Of a stretch of 64,000 bases of DNA, positions 29,623 to 40,913 are shown one piece after another. Numbering within the stretch: position 1 is the stretch's first letter; each line of letters opens with the position of its first letter. The stretch covers positions 232,807 to 296,806 of the forward strand of contig NZ_FNYJ01000004.1 in assembly GCF_900108875.1 (NCBI RefSeq). The letters are read 5' to 3'. This DNA comes from Pseudomonas sp. NFR16 (lineage in GTDB: Bacteria > Pseudomonadota > Gammaproteobacteria > Pseudomonadales > Pseudomonadaceae). The notes beneath the pieces are model-generated. The model did not search any database. It saw only the letters and a list, made by a program, of their open reading frames with translations, and had not been told where the DNA came from. The position numbers were made by a program, and so were the translations under genes.

Positions 29623-29653
29623 GCAGTCATCCTCTATTATCGGAGATGACTGC
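29623..29653 (+). terminator. Hairpin between purD and retS
   Basis: A perfect 9-bp stem (GCAGTCATC with GATGACTGC) around a 13-base AT-rich loop, 12 bases past the purD stop. It lacks a T-run, so it may weaken or process the transcript rather than end it cleanly. Confidence 0.5.
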
Positions 29654-29709
29654 TCGCGCCTGCGGTGGCCTCCAGAGTTAACTGGCTTCATTCACGAAGG
29701 GATTTCGCC

Positions 29710-32505
<2,796 letters not shown>

Positions 32506-32571
32506 CGCTCAACTGTCGGTAGCGCCTGATAGACTTGCCCCCGTCCCAGTCTGCCGCGATGAGCCAAAACC

Positions 32572-33249
32572 ATGCTTCACGTGCTGTTCAGCGTTTACCT
32601 GAAGATGCTGGTGCTCTACAGCCCATTCTTCGTCCTCTCCTGTTTCATCACCCTGAGCCGCGGATACTCACGTAAGGAGCGTCGTCAGCTGGCGTGGAAA
32701 ATCGCTCTCGCTACCTTGGTCTCCAGCGTGTTGCTGTACCTCTTCGGGCGCGTGATCTTCAGCGTCTTCGGCATTACCGCCGACGCCTTCCGAATCGGCG
32801 CCGGCAGTGTGCTGTTCATTTCCGCACTGGGCATGGCACAAGGCAAATCAGGGGTCCAGACCGACAACGTTCAGCAGGACGTGGCGATCGTTCCGCTTAC
32901 CATTCCTATCACGGTAGGGCCCGGGACCATCGGGGCGTTGCTGGTCATGGGCGTGAGCCAGCCTCACTGGGATGACAAGCTCACGGCCATCATCAGTATC
33001 GCGCTGGCCAGCCTGACCGTCGGCGTCGTGCTGTACCTGTCCAACAGCATCGAGCGCATCCTCGGCGACCAGGGACTGCAAATCGTCAGCCGACTGATGG
33101 GGCTGTTCGTCTGCGCCCTGGCTGCACAGATCATCTTCACGGCATCAGGGGCTATCTGCTGCCGTAGGTTCACACCAGAGCGCGGGAAAGCACGTGCTCG
33201 AGCCGATTGCCGAGGTAGCGCGCCAACTCGTCGCGCCGCCCTTGGTTAA
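32572..33249 (+). CDS. MarC family membrane protein with probable 3' frameshift
   Basis: A protein of the MarC/YhgN family, multi-pass inner-membrane proteins of unclear function. Six hydrophobic segments and the motif PLTIPITVGPGTIG are intact. After residue 190 (ALAAQIIFT) the frame runs into a Cys/Arg-rich tail of about 35 residues unlike the family, overlapping 80 bases of the opposing gene. If one base (probably a C) is restored near 33140, the sequence reads FTGIRGYLLP and stops at TAG 33164-33166, four bases before the opposing gene's stop. This is either a real one-base deletion or a sequencing error. The membrane core is untouched either way. Confidence 0.82.
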   Translation: MLHVLFSVYLKMLVLYSPFFVLSCFITLSRGYSRKERRQLAWKIALATLVSSVLLYLFGRVIFSVFGITADAFRIGAGSVLFISALGMAQGKSGVQTDNVQQDVAIVPLTIPITVGPGTIGALLVMGVSQPHWDDKLTAIISIALASLTVGVVLYLSNSIERILGDQGLQIVSRLMGLFVCALAAQIIFTASGAICCRRFTPERGKARARADCRGSAPTRRAALG

Positions 33250-33805
33250 TGTCTCGATTGAGCACATACCGGCCCCCTTTGACGTGCAAAATCACCCGCT
33301 TGCCACCGACGTGCACCGCATCGGTATTGAAACTCAAATAAACGCCGCACATCAGCACCACGACTTCTCCGGCAGCGGTTTTTTCGCAGGGCGCCAGCTG
33401 CAAAAATCGCCCTTTCCCTGCCACGGCCGAGTGATCGAAAAAAGCGCTTACGGTGCGATTCAACCGGGCGGCGGAAAAACACCTGCGGACCATCTGAGCA
33501 AGTTGTCCCGACCCGTAAGAGCCCACGATCTGAAACAGCTCGTCGGCCCAGTCGTCTGGATGACCGAGGACTCTGGATTCCGGGGTAATGAAGCTGGTGC
33601 GCTGCAGGCCGTAAGCAGCGAGCCGCTGGGTGTAGATGTGCATCCAGACCGTCCAGGATTCGTCCCTGTCGTACATATTGCTGGCCGCCATGTCTGCCAC
33701 TGCGATCACGTTCAGAATCGAGCTTTTCTCCTCGGCCGAGATGTCGGGGGAAAAGGTCAGGAGATTACCGTAAGCAACCGCGGCTTCCACGCGCTGTGAC
33801 GCCAT
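33170..33805 (-). CDS. Unrecognised protein, shorter member of a resembling pair
   Basis: A 211-residue soluble-looking protein. I chose ATG 33805 because AGGAAGG lies about 7 bases upstream; a frame 20 codons longer has no such site. I recognise no domain. It has no signal peptide or membrane segment. It resembles the neighbouring product (33879-34697): FSPDISAEEK against FSGNLSAEHK, a shared Val-Trp, GRFLQLAPCEKTAAGEVVVL against GKFNIAVCMESPEGDVVLV, and a C-terminal block with VLN and a Leu-Asn/Asp-rich helix. It converges on marC and is probably cotranscribed with the longer gene, 73 bases upstream. It is absent from the matching place in P. aeruginosa as I recall. Confidence 0.75.
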   Translation of the reverse strand: MASQRVEAAVAYGNLLTFSPDISAEEKSSILNVIAVADMAASNMYDRDESWTVWMHIYTQRLAAYGLQRTSFITPESRVLGHPDDWADELFQIVGSYGSGQLAQMVRRCFSAARLNRTVSAFFDHSAVAGKGRFLQLAPCEKTAAGEVVVLMCGVYLSFNTDAVHVGGKRVILHVKGGRYVLNRDINQGRRDELARYLGNRLEHVLSRALV

Positions 33806-33878
33806 TGCACACCTTCCTGGTGATCGGCAAAGAAGGCGCATGGGCCAGCCGGTGGCAGGCACCATGCGCTCGCAAAAC

Positions 33879-34697
33879 TCAGTCGCCCAGCGGCAGGCTC
33901 AGGATGTGATTGAACATGTAGTCATCCAGGCGATCGGCCAGTCTCTGCTTGCCTCTTTGAAAACGCCCTTCGTTGAGCACCAGCTTGTCACCCGCCGACG
34001 CCACATCCACGTCGCTCGACTGCCACTCCCAGAACAGAACGTTCGAGACACTGTGGGAAGTGATGAAGTAGATATTAGTGCTGACCAGTACCACGTCGCC
34101 CTCTGGTGACTCCATGCAGACAGCGATGTTGAATTTTCCATCCTGATGAGTACGGGACTCTTTCTGGAACAGACGAAGCGGCTCGCCGCCCTGACGCAGG
34201 GCTTTGATCGCATCTGACGCCAGATTCAGCAACACCGTAGTGGATATGCCTGGCACAGCAGCCGCCGCGAGCGCGTTGGCGAGGATTTCCAGGCCGACCT
34301 GGTCCATGGTGAATTTGCGCGAGCTTGCGGAATGCGCGCGCATGGAGTCCGCGAAACCCGCCCAACCCAGGCCCTTCATGATCTCGGTCTTGTCCTTGTA
34401 CCAGACCTTGCGGCGTTCGGAGAGGTTGGCAATCTTACGGGTTCGATGAGCCGCGGCCAGGTCCGAATAAAGCAGTGAGTTAGTGACGTAGTCCTTATGC
34501 TCCGCAGACAGGTTTCCACTGAAAATGATGAGATGTTCTGGCGCGACGAGCGCGCTTTGCGCAGCGCTGCTCACTGCGGAATCAAGGTCAGGGCTCAGGT
34601 GCCCGACTGGCGGAATTGCATCGATTGAATCCAGGACTGATGGGTGAACGGAAGTGTTGAGGTTCAAAGGCTGGCGGTCGTACAAAGTGTGAATCAT
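33879..34697 (-). CDS. Unrecognised protein, longer member of a resembling pair
   Basis: A 272-residue protein with AAGGA 7 bases before its ATG. There is no signal peptide. Residues 136-165 (ILANALAAAAVPGISTTVLL) form a moderately hydrophobic Ala-rich helix that could insert in or associate with a membrane; residues 187-270 look beta-rich. The shorter neighbour appears to be a distant relative lacking about 50 N-terminal residues and with a different middle. The DNA contains AT-richer stretches than the core genes around it. About 228 bases without a gene precede it and should hold the promoter. A binary toxin, an effector or a phage-defence role are all possible and none is shown. Confidence 0.75.
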   Translation of the reverse strand: MIHTLYDRQPLNLNTSVHPSVLDSIDAIPPVGHLSPDLDSAVSSAAQSALVAPEHLIIFSGNLSAEHKDYVTNSLLYSDLAAAHRTRKIANLSERRKVWYKDKTEIMKGLGWAGFADSMRAHSASSRKFTMDQVGLEILANALAAAAVPGISTTVLLNLASDAIKALRQGGEPLRLFQKESRTHQDGKFNIAVCMESPEGDVVLVSTNIYFITSHSVSNVLFWEWQSSDVDVASAGDKLVLNEGRFQRGKQRLADRLDDYMFNHILSLPLGD

Positions 34698-34925
34698 AGG
34701 AAAGTCCTTTTAGCAGATTGCCCTTCATGGGAGGGCTCAAGCTAACAAGCACCGCCCGTTCACTCCACCCTCCACATGTGACCAATTTTTAGCAGACTCC
34801 TGCCGCTATTCCTGCCTACTGACGCGGTTCATGCTTCCTGCCGTAGACAGGGTAACGGCTGACAAGGTACCCGCCGTTCCCCTTCCCGAAGTTGAAGACC
34901 CCGATGCCTGACGCGAGTCACGTGC

Positions 34926-36638
34926 TCACTTGGCAGGCTTATCGCCATACCACCGTGGCGTATAGACCCATTGCGAGCCGTCGGCGCGGGGGAACACGCT
35001 CGTGGTCGATGAACCCACCAGCACCATCGTGCGCATATCGACCTGCTCGGGCGTCAGCTCTCCCAAGGTGATGATGCGCAACGTCTGCCCCGGGCGGCCG
35101 ATGTCGCGGCCCAGCGTGATCGGGGTCTGCGGGCTACGGTGCTGACGCACGATTTCTAGCGCCCGCCCCAGTTGCCAGGGACGCGAACGGGAGATCGGAT
35201 TGTAGAACGCCAGTGCGAGATCGGCCTGACAGGCGAGGTCCAGGCGCTTTTCGATGATGTCCCAAGGCTTGAGGTTGTCGGACAGGGACATCACGCAGAA
35301 GTCGTGCCCCAGCGGCGCGCCGGCCTGAGCCGCGGTCGCCAGCGAGGCCGATACGCCCGGCAGGATTGCCAGATCGACCGCGTGCCACTCGCTGTTATCG
35401 GATTCGTGCAGCGCTTCAAGCACGGCCGCCGCCATCGCAAAGACACCGGGGTCGCCGGATGAAACGACAACCACAGAACGGCCTTGCGCGGCCAACTCGA
35501 AGGCATGCCGGGCGCGCTGCATCTCCTCTCGATTGTCCGTGCAATGAAGCACCTGATCGGCGCGAAACGGACCAGCCATGCGCACGTACGTTTCGTAGCC
35601 CAGCACGTCATTCGCACGCGCCAGTTCGGCCTTCACGGCAGGGATCATGAACTCAGCAGCGCCCGGGCCGAGGCCGATGACAGCCAGGCGGCCACGGCTA
35701 CGGCCTATCCGTTTAACATCCAGCGGCTGTGCCGCGACTGCGATCGCGAGCCCTTTCATCGGAGTCAATGGGGGCAGCAGCTGCGGCAAGACCTGCTGCG
35801 CTATCTCGGTGGCCGACGTCTGCTCCACGAAGCGCAGCGGTACGCCCAGTGCGTGAGCGGCGGCGTGCAGCGCAGCATTCGCCATCTCGCCGCTGTTCGC
35901 CACCAGACAGGCGAGCGACTGCAAGGCGATGCGCGAATCGTGCAGCGCAGTCTTCACCGCCTCGGCCGGATCGGGCAGCGATCCCTCGACGGCGACCAGA
36001 ACGTTGCGCGGATAAATCAGCAGCTCATGCGCTGAGGGGTCGCGCTCGCGGTAATCGACATGAATCGCAAGCTGGGCATGTTCGTCTTCAGGCAATTGAG
36101 CCTGCGCCAGCCAGGGCGCCGCACCCTCGATGCGGACGCTTTCGCCGGACAGCAGATCGCTGACGAATCGCTTGCCCAGTTCCAGATCGCCCAGCGCGTA
36201 GCCTGGAGGCGGGTTCAGCAGGCAAGTGCCGAACCGCAGCTCGCCACTGGTGGTAATCGCAGCTGAGGTGTTCAGCGCAGCGGCGATTTCCCGCGCCATG
36301 ACGTTGACTCCGCCCAGCCCGCCCAACAGCGGTACCACAGCGGTGCCATCTTCAGCGACCGCCAGAACCGGCGGCTCGGCGCCCTTCTCCAGCAAGACCG
36401 GCGCAAGCGTGCGGATGACGATGCCTGCCGCGCACAACGCGATGATAGGCGTGTCCTGCTGATACAGCTGCCGCAGCGTTGCGCCGAACCCCGAATAGGT
36501 GAGGTCCACGCCGTCGACACGCTCGGCCATGCCGTGGATCAGCGCGTCCGGGTACAGCTGTTGAATTCGCCGCGCCGTGGCCAACGCACCTTTGCCCAAC
36601 ACGACGATTGCCGGCGCCTTGCCGTCAGAGGCGCCCAT
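34926..36638 (-). CDS. cobJ: CobJ precorrin-3B C17-methyltransferase fused to a CbiG domain
   Basis: A 570-residue fusion. Residues 1 to about 300 resemble CbiG (IVVLGKGALATARRIQ at the start, LLGGLGGVNVMAREIA in the central part), which in the anaerobic pathway opens a lactone ring. From about 310 a tetrapyrrole methylase domain follows (RLAVIGLGPGAAEFMIPAV, then VVVVSSGDPGVFAMAAAV), the ring-contracting CobJ/CbiH enzyme. The start ATG 36638 overlaps the cobI stop by one base (TGATG); longer upstream frames read into cobI antisense-style noise. This fusion is normal in Pseudomonas. It is the last gene of the cobG-H-I-J operon. Confidence 0.92.
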   Translation of the reverse strand: MGASDGKAPAIVVLGKGALATARRIQQLYPDALIHGMAERVDGVDLTYSGFGATLRQLYQQDTPIIALCAAGIVIRTLAPVLLEKGAEPPVLAVAEDGTAVVPLLGGLGGVNVMAREIAAALNTSAAITTSGELRFGTCLLNPPPGYALGDLELGKRFVSDLLSGESVRIEGAAPWLAQAQLPEDEHAQLAIHVDYRERDPSAHELLIYPRNVLVAVEGSLPDPAEAVKTALHDSRIALQSLACLVANSGEMANAALHAAAHALGVPLRFVEQTSATEIAQQVLPQLLPPLTPMKGLAIAVAAQPLDVKRIGRSRGRLAVIGLGPGAAEFMIPAVKAELARANDVLGYETYVRMAGPFRADQVLHCTDNREEMQRARHAFELAAQGRSVVVVSSGDPGVFAMAAAVLEALHESDNSEWHAVDLAILPGVSASLATAAQAGAPLGHDFCVMSLSDNLKPWDIIEKRLDLACQADLALAFYNPISRSRPWQLGRALEIVRQHRSPQTPITLGRDIGRPGQTLRIITLGELTPEQVDMRTMVLVGSSTTSVFPRADGSQWVYTPRWYGDKPAK

Positions 36639-37372
36639 CAACCTTGCCACCTTTCGCCCGGGACGATGATCAGCGAGAAATAAGGCGACGACATCGGATC
36701 GACTTCCGCCAGCGGCACGACCTTCTGGTTCGCCATGGTCGCGCGCTCGACATACAGCGCCCGCTCGGCCAGCCCGGTCTCGACCAGCACCTGGCGCACT
36801 TTCGGCAGATTGCGGCCCAGCTTCATGATCACCGCCGCGTCGGCGTCCACCAGCTTGCGCTTCAGCTCTTCGGCCGACAGCACGCCAGAGAGCACGGACA
36901 AGCTCTGATTTCGGTACACCAACGGCGCGCCCAATACCGAAGCGCCGCCAAGCATCGAGCACACACCGGGAACGACCTCGGCTTCGTATCGCTCGGCGAG
37001 CCGGTCGTGCAGGTACATGTAGGAACCGTAGAAGAACGGATCGCCCTCGCAAATGACCGCTACATCGCGACCTGCATCCAGGTGCGCGGCAACGTCCAGG
37101 CTGGCGGTGTCGTAGAAATCACTGATGATCTGTTCGTAGGACATCGGTGCAGGCAACGTTTCGGTGGTCACCGGATACACCAGCGGCATGAGCGTCTGAG
37201 CGGCCTGCAGATGGGCCTCGATGATCCCGAAGGCGTTGCCCTTCTTGCCCTTGGCGACGAAGTACGCCACCACCGGCGACTCGCGCAGCAGACGCAGCGC
37301 CTTGACGGTGATCAGCTCCGGATCACCCGGCCCGACACCCAGTCCGATCAAACGACCGCGAGCCTGCATCAT
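36638..37372 (-). CDS. cobI: Precorrin-2 C20-methyltransferase
   Basis: A 244-residue SAM enzyme adding the C-20 methyl to precorrin-2, early in corrin ring building. The N-terminal GRLIGLGVGPGDPELITVKA, the CEGDPFFYGSYMYL motif and the EVVPGVCSM segment are typical. Two adjacent ATGs (37372, 37369) overlap the cobH stop, so translation is coupled. Length matches the family. Confidence 0.95.
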   Translation of the reverse strand: MMQARGRLIGLGVGPGDPELITVKALRLLRESPVVAYFVAKGKKGNAFGIIEAHLQAAQTLMPLVYPVTTETLPAPMSYEQIISDFYDTASLDVAAHLDAGRDVAVICEGDPFFYGSYMYLHDRLAERYEAEVVPGVCSMLGGASVLGAPLVYRNQSLSVLSGVLSAEELKRKLVDADAAVIMKLGRNLPKVRQVLVETGLAERALYVERATMANQKVVPLAEVDPMSSPYFSLIIVPGERWQG

Positions 37373-37995
37373 TCGATCTCCGTCGCGAGGGCGTTGACGG
37401 CGGCCGCCGCCATGGCGCTGCCTCCGCGGCGCCCCTGCATGATCACAAAAGGCACGCCGCGACTGTCGGCCGCAAGCATGTCCTTGGACTCCGCCGCGCC
37501 GACGAAGCCCACCGGAAAGCCCAGGATGAGGGCAGGCTTCGGCGCACCGGCGTCGATCATCTCCAGCAGATAGAACAGCGCGGTCGGCGCGTTGCCGATC
37601 ACCACTACGGCGCCCTCCAGATGCGGACGCCACAGCTCCAGCGCTGCGGCCGAGCGGGTGTTGCCCAGCTCACGTGCAAGGTCGGGAACGCTGTCGTTCT
37701 TCAGGGTGCAGATCACCTGATTATTGGCCGGCAGCCGCGCGCGGGTGACGCCTTCGGCAACCATGTGCGCATCGCACAGAATCGGAGCACCGCCGGCCAA
37801 CGCCTTACGCCCCGCCGCACCCGCGCCTGGCGAGAAGCGCAGACCTTCGGCCGCATCGACCATGCCGCAGGCGTGAATCACGCGTACGGCGAGTTTTTCC
37901 AGGTCGGCCGGGATGTGCTCAAGCCGGGCTTCGGCGCGAATGATCGCGAAGGAGTTGCGATAAATCTCCTGACCGTCGCGAATGTAATCAATCAT
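37369..37995 (-). CDS. cobH: Precorrin-8X methylmutase
   Basis: A 208-residue enzyme that moves a methyl group from C-11 to C-12 to give hydrogenobyrinic acid. The catalytic His is in RVIHACGMVD, and the later ILGFPVGFVGAAESK motif is clear. It overlaps cobG by 8 bases and cobI by 4, so it sits in the middle of a tight operon. No anomaly seen. Confidence 0.96.
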   Translation of the reverse strand: MIDYIRDGQEIYRNSFAIIRAEARLEHIPADLEKLAVRVIHACGMVDAAEGLRFSPGAGAAGRKALAGGAPILCDAHMVAEGVTRARLPANNQVICTLKNDSVPDLARELGNTRSAAALELWRPHLEGAVVVIGNAPTALFYLLEMIDAGAPKPALILGFPVGFVGAAESKDMLAADSRGVPFVIMQGRRGGSAMAAAAVNALATEIE

Positions 37996-39340
37996 CGGTG
38001 CTGCTCCGTGAGTCGGCGATCAACAACGCGCCAACTGCTTCAATAGTGAGGTCACGCTCACGCAGCTGGCCAAATCCCGGCCGTTCTGCGTGACGAAAAT
38101 AGAGGTCGTAGCGGCCGTCGGAAACGGCCAGCAAGGTCACCGGCGCGACGTGTGCAGCGGCGCATGAGCGCGTGCATCCGGACAGGTGAATCGCCTGACT
38201 GACGCCGTTGCTTTGCAACAAGGCTGCCAGCTTCAGGGCGTCGGCCTTGGTGTCCGCCAGCCCCTTTGCGCATGCCGCCGAGCCTGTGCACGCGATGAGT
38301 TTCGACAGCGGCTCATCGGCGCCGCACAGCAGGCCCGCGGCCCGCAGGCAGTCGAGTGCCGACCCTGACTGGTGCGCCGGGACATTACGCAGCATGACGC
38401 TCTGCCACGGCGTCATGGCCAGCGTGCCGTCGCTCAGTTCGACAGACAGCTTCGCTGTGCTGCGCAACATGGACGGCGTCAAACGCCCCAAAGGCACGAC
38501 GCCGCCCACGGAGGTGAGGCCTGACTGCAACTGAGGTTGAACGCCGATGTGGGCGTTGGTCTGGGCGGGACGCCGTTGCCAGCCGGTGATAAGCGGGTCG
38601 GTATCAAGCGGGTGTGGCAATCGCGCGGCGAGCAGTTCGATGAAACGCGACGCGCCGATGTCCTTGAGCAGATCTCGCATCCGGACCTGGTCGGGACGCG
38701 CCTGATCGAGGAACAATTCGAGCACGGCGATGACCATTTCGTGCGCCGTATCGAGCGTCACGGCCGCCAGCGGCGAATGGCTCGCCGGACAACCGGCAAG
38801 GCCGAAACCAATGAGCGTCTGGCCGCCGATGACCAGAGCAGACATCCACAGATCGTGCGAATGTTCGAGCATCGCCAAACCTTCACCGCCATCCAGCGAC
38901 AACGCAAACTTGGGCGAGAGTTCGTGCAGGCGCGGGTGATTTTCCAATGACTGTAAAATGCGAGCGCCCAGTGGCCGGACGTCAAGCACCTGCTGCGGAT
39001 CGACGCCAGCCATTGGGCTGAGCATCAGATTGCGCACGTCATCGCTGGCAGGATTGCTGGGCCCAAGACCGGCGTCCAGGAGCATCGCAATCAAACTGTC
39101 AGCGTCCATTCCGATGCCGCGAATCTGCAAGTTGGCACGGTTGGTGGCCTCGATTACCCCGCCTGCAAACCGCTCGGCGGCGTCAGCGACAGCCTGCGCC
39201 TGCTCAGCCGAAATCATCCCGCCGGGCAGTTTGATCCGACAGATTCCCCCATCCAGCGCCGGCACGATACGCAACAACCCCGGACAGGCCGAGGGGCGTA
39301 GGGGTGCGGCAAGCGGGCGAGCGGACAACGGCTCGGTCAA
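37988..39340 (-). CDS. cobG: Precorrin-3B synthase (CobG)
   Basis: A 450-residue sulfite/nitrite-reductase-like monooxygenase that hydroxylates precorrin-3A using oxygen. Both ferredoxin-like halves are present (FAGGVIEATNRANLQIRGIG early on). The Fe-S cysteines are in CTGSAAC and GCTRSC near the C-terminus. I place the start at TTG 39340 (reads M-T-E-P-L-S) because AGGTGA lies 4 bases upstream; TTG 39370 would add ten residues. It heads the minus-strand operon. Its presence marks the oxygen-dependent route. Confidence 0.92.
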   Translation of the reverse strand: MTEPLSARPLAAPLRPSACPGLLRIVPALDGGICRIKLPGGMISAEQAQAVADAAERFAGGVIEATNRANLQIRGIGMDADSLIAMLLDAGLGPSNPASDDVRNLMLSPMAGVDPQQVLDVRPLGARILQSLENHPRLHELSPKFALSLDGGEGLAMLEHSHDLWMSALVIGGQTLIGFGLAGCPASHSPLAAVTLDTAHEMVIAVLELFLDQARPDQVRMRDLLKDIGASRFIELLAARLPHPLDTDPLITGWQRRPAQTNAHIGVQPQLQSGLTSVGGVVPLGRLTPSMLRSTAKLSVELSDGTLAMTPWQSVMLRNVPAHQSGSALDCLRAAGLLCGADEPLSKLIACTGSAACAKGLADTKADALKLAALLQSNGVSQAIHLSGCTRSCAAAHVAPVTLLAVSDGRYDLYFRHAERPGFGQLRERDLTIEAVGALLIADSRSSTDD

Positions 39341-39710
39341 GGGTTCACCTGATGGGATCGGACTGGGCAATCGTGAAACGGATAGTTACAGGGGCCGTAT
39401 TATGCCTGCTTTGGATGCAGGCATGAAAAGACGGTCTGTCGGATGGGGCGTAATCGTGGTGATGAACGCACAGGGTTCGGACATGGCCTCAGGGTTCTGC
39501 TGCTCCAAGAGCGACGAACGATAGGGATGCGCCGTGTGTGACGTCAGCAAACACCGCTCGCCAACCGGCCCGATTACGAAAGTTTCGGAAATGACCTACC
39601 TCGGCGCACATAAAGCCTTACGAATCGGGCCGGTCGGCGCGTTATCATGCCGACCTTATTGACAGGTCCTGTAAAAGGCCCTTCGCATGCAACGGGTTTG
39701 AGGGCAATAC
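39341..39710. promoter_or_regulatory. Divergent regulatory region between the two cobalamin operons
   Basis: About 370 bases hold no gene. A perfect hairpin lies at 39402-39424 (ATGCCTGC, 7-base loop, GCAGGCAT); its left arm overlaps a possible minus-strand -10 box CATAAT (39404-39399), which would start cobG about 50 bases ahead. A second inverted repeat pairs ACCGGCCCGAT (39565-39575) with ATCGGGCCGGT (39624-39634). A TTGACA at 39659-39664 is a possible -35 for cobL, but no good -10 follows. I looked for a cobalamin riboswitch (B12 box) on both strands and did not find one. Confidence 0.45.
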
Positions 39711-40913
39711 ATGGCGCCGTGGCTGACAGTCGTGGGAATCGGAGAAGACGGCTACAAAGGGTTGGGCAGGAATGCCCGGCACGCGCTGCTGCAGGCGCGT
39801 CAGGTGTTTGGCAGCTCGCGCCAGCTCGACCTCTTGCCGCTCTGCATCCAGGCTGAACGTCGCCTGTGGCCCAGTCCTTTTTCCGTGCAGCCTGTGCTGG
39901 AACAGCGTGGCGAGCCGCTGTGCGTGCTGGCCAGCGGCGACCCGATGTTGTACGGGGTGGGCGTCACCCTGTCACGTCAGGTACCCACGGATGAGATGCG
40001 CGTGATCCCCGCGCCTTCTTCTTACTCACTGGCCGCCGCCCGCCTGGGCTGGGCGTTGCAGGACGTCGTGACGCTGTCAGTCGTCGCCCGCCCGCTGGCA
40101 GCGCTGAGTGCTCAGCTGCATGACGGCGTACGCTTGCTGGTGCTGAGCGATGATGGCCAAAGCCCTGCGGCCATTGCCGCGTTGCTGAGCGAACGTGGCT
40201 TCGGGCCGAGTCGGATGACCGTACTGGAGCATCTGGGCGGCGACGCCGAGCGACGCGTTGACGCAATCGCCAGCGAGTGGGGACCCCCTGAAATCGCGGC
40301 ATTGAATCTGGTCGCGATCGACTGCCGCGCGCAACCGGACACCCTGCGCCTTTCGCGAGTGGGCGGCTTGCCGGATGAGGCTTTTCGCCACGACGGCCAG
40401 CTCACCAAGCGCGACGTCCGCGCCATCACGCTTGCCCGCCTGGCACCTGTGCCAGGCGAACTGTTATGGGATGTCGGCGCGGGTTGCGGCTCGATCGGCA
40501 TCGAATGGATGCGAGCACATCCGGGTTGCCGCGCGGTCGCCATCGAGTCCGACGAGGGCCGTCAGCAGCTGATCGAGTACAACCGCGATGCGCTGGGCGT
40601 TCCCGGCCTGCAGCTGGTGCGTGGTCGAGCGCCGGACGCACTGCGGGGCCTAGAGCCGCCGGACGCTGTGTTCATCGGCGGCGGCGTCACCCGCGAGGGC
40701 GTGCTGGAAGCCTGCTGGCAGCAACTGCGCTCCGGTGGTCGGCTGATCGCCAATGCCGTCACGCTGCAAAGCGAAGCAATGCTCGTCAACTGGCGCGAAC
40801 GCCACGGCGGCGAGCTGACCCGCATCCACGTGGCGCACGCCAGGCCGTTGGGCGAGTTCGACACTTGGCGTCAGGCGCTGCCTATCACCCTGCTCGAAGC
40901 GATCAAGCCCTGA
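39711..40913 (+). CDS. cobL: Precorrin-6Y C5,15-methyltransferase (decarboxylating)
   Basis: A 400-residue two-domain enzyme. The N-terminal half is a CbiE-type tetrapyrrole methylase (WLTVVGIGEDGYKGLG, LASGDPMLYGVG). The C-terminal half is a CbiT-type methyltransferase with motif I LLWDVGAGCGSIGIEWM. Together they add methyls at C-5 and C-15 and decarboxylate the C-12 side chain. It is first in the plus-strand operon and overlaps cbiD by one base. Confidence 0.95.
   Translation: MAPWLTVVGIGEDGYKGLGRNARHALLQARQVFGSSRQLDLLPLCIQAERRLWPSPFSVQPVLEQRGEPLCVLASGDPMLYGVGVTLSRQVPTDEMRVIPAPSSYSLAAARLGWALQDVVTLSVVARPLAALSAQLHDGVRLLVLSDDGQSPAAIAALLSERGFGPSRMTVLEHLGGDAERRVDAIASEWGPPEIAALNLVAIDCRAQPDTLRLSRVGGLPDEAFRHDGQLTKRDVRAITLARLAPVPGELLWDVGAGCGSIGIEWMRAHPGCRAVAIESDEGRQQLIEYNRDALGVPGLQLVRGRAPDALRGLEPPDAVFIGGGVTREGVLEACWQQLRSGGRLIANAVTLQSEAMLVNWRERHGGELTRIHVAHARPLGEFDTWRQALPITLLEAIKP

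Noticed and set aside
36639..37052. Longer upstream start for CobJ
   Set aside because: The extra 138 codons overlap cobI out of frame and are Arg/Gly-rich; ATG 36638 is coupled to the cobI stop.
39341..39710. Cobalamin riboswitch upstream of cobG or cobL
   Set aside because: No B12 box or conserved core could be found by eye on either strand; a covariance-model search would settle it.
40466..40912. Longer upstream start for CbiD
   Set aside because: The frame upstream of ATG 40913 overlaps cobL entirely and is Arg-rich noise; ATG 40913 gives the family's normal start.
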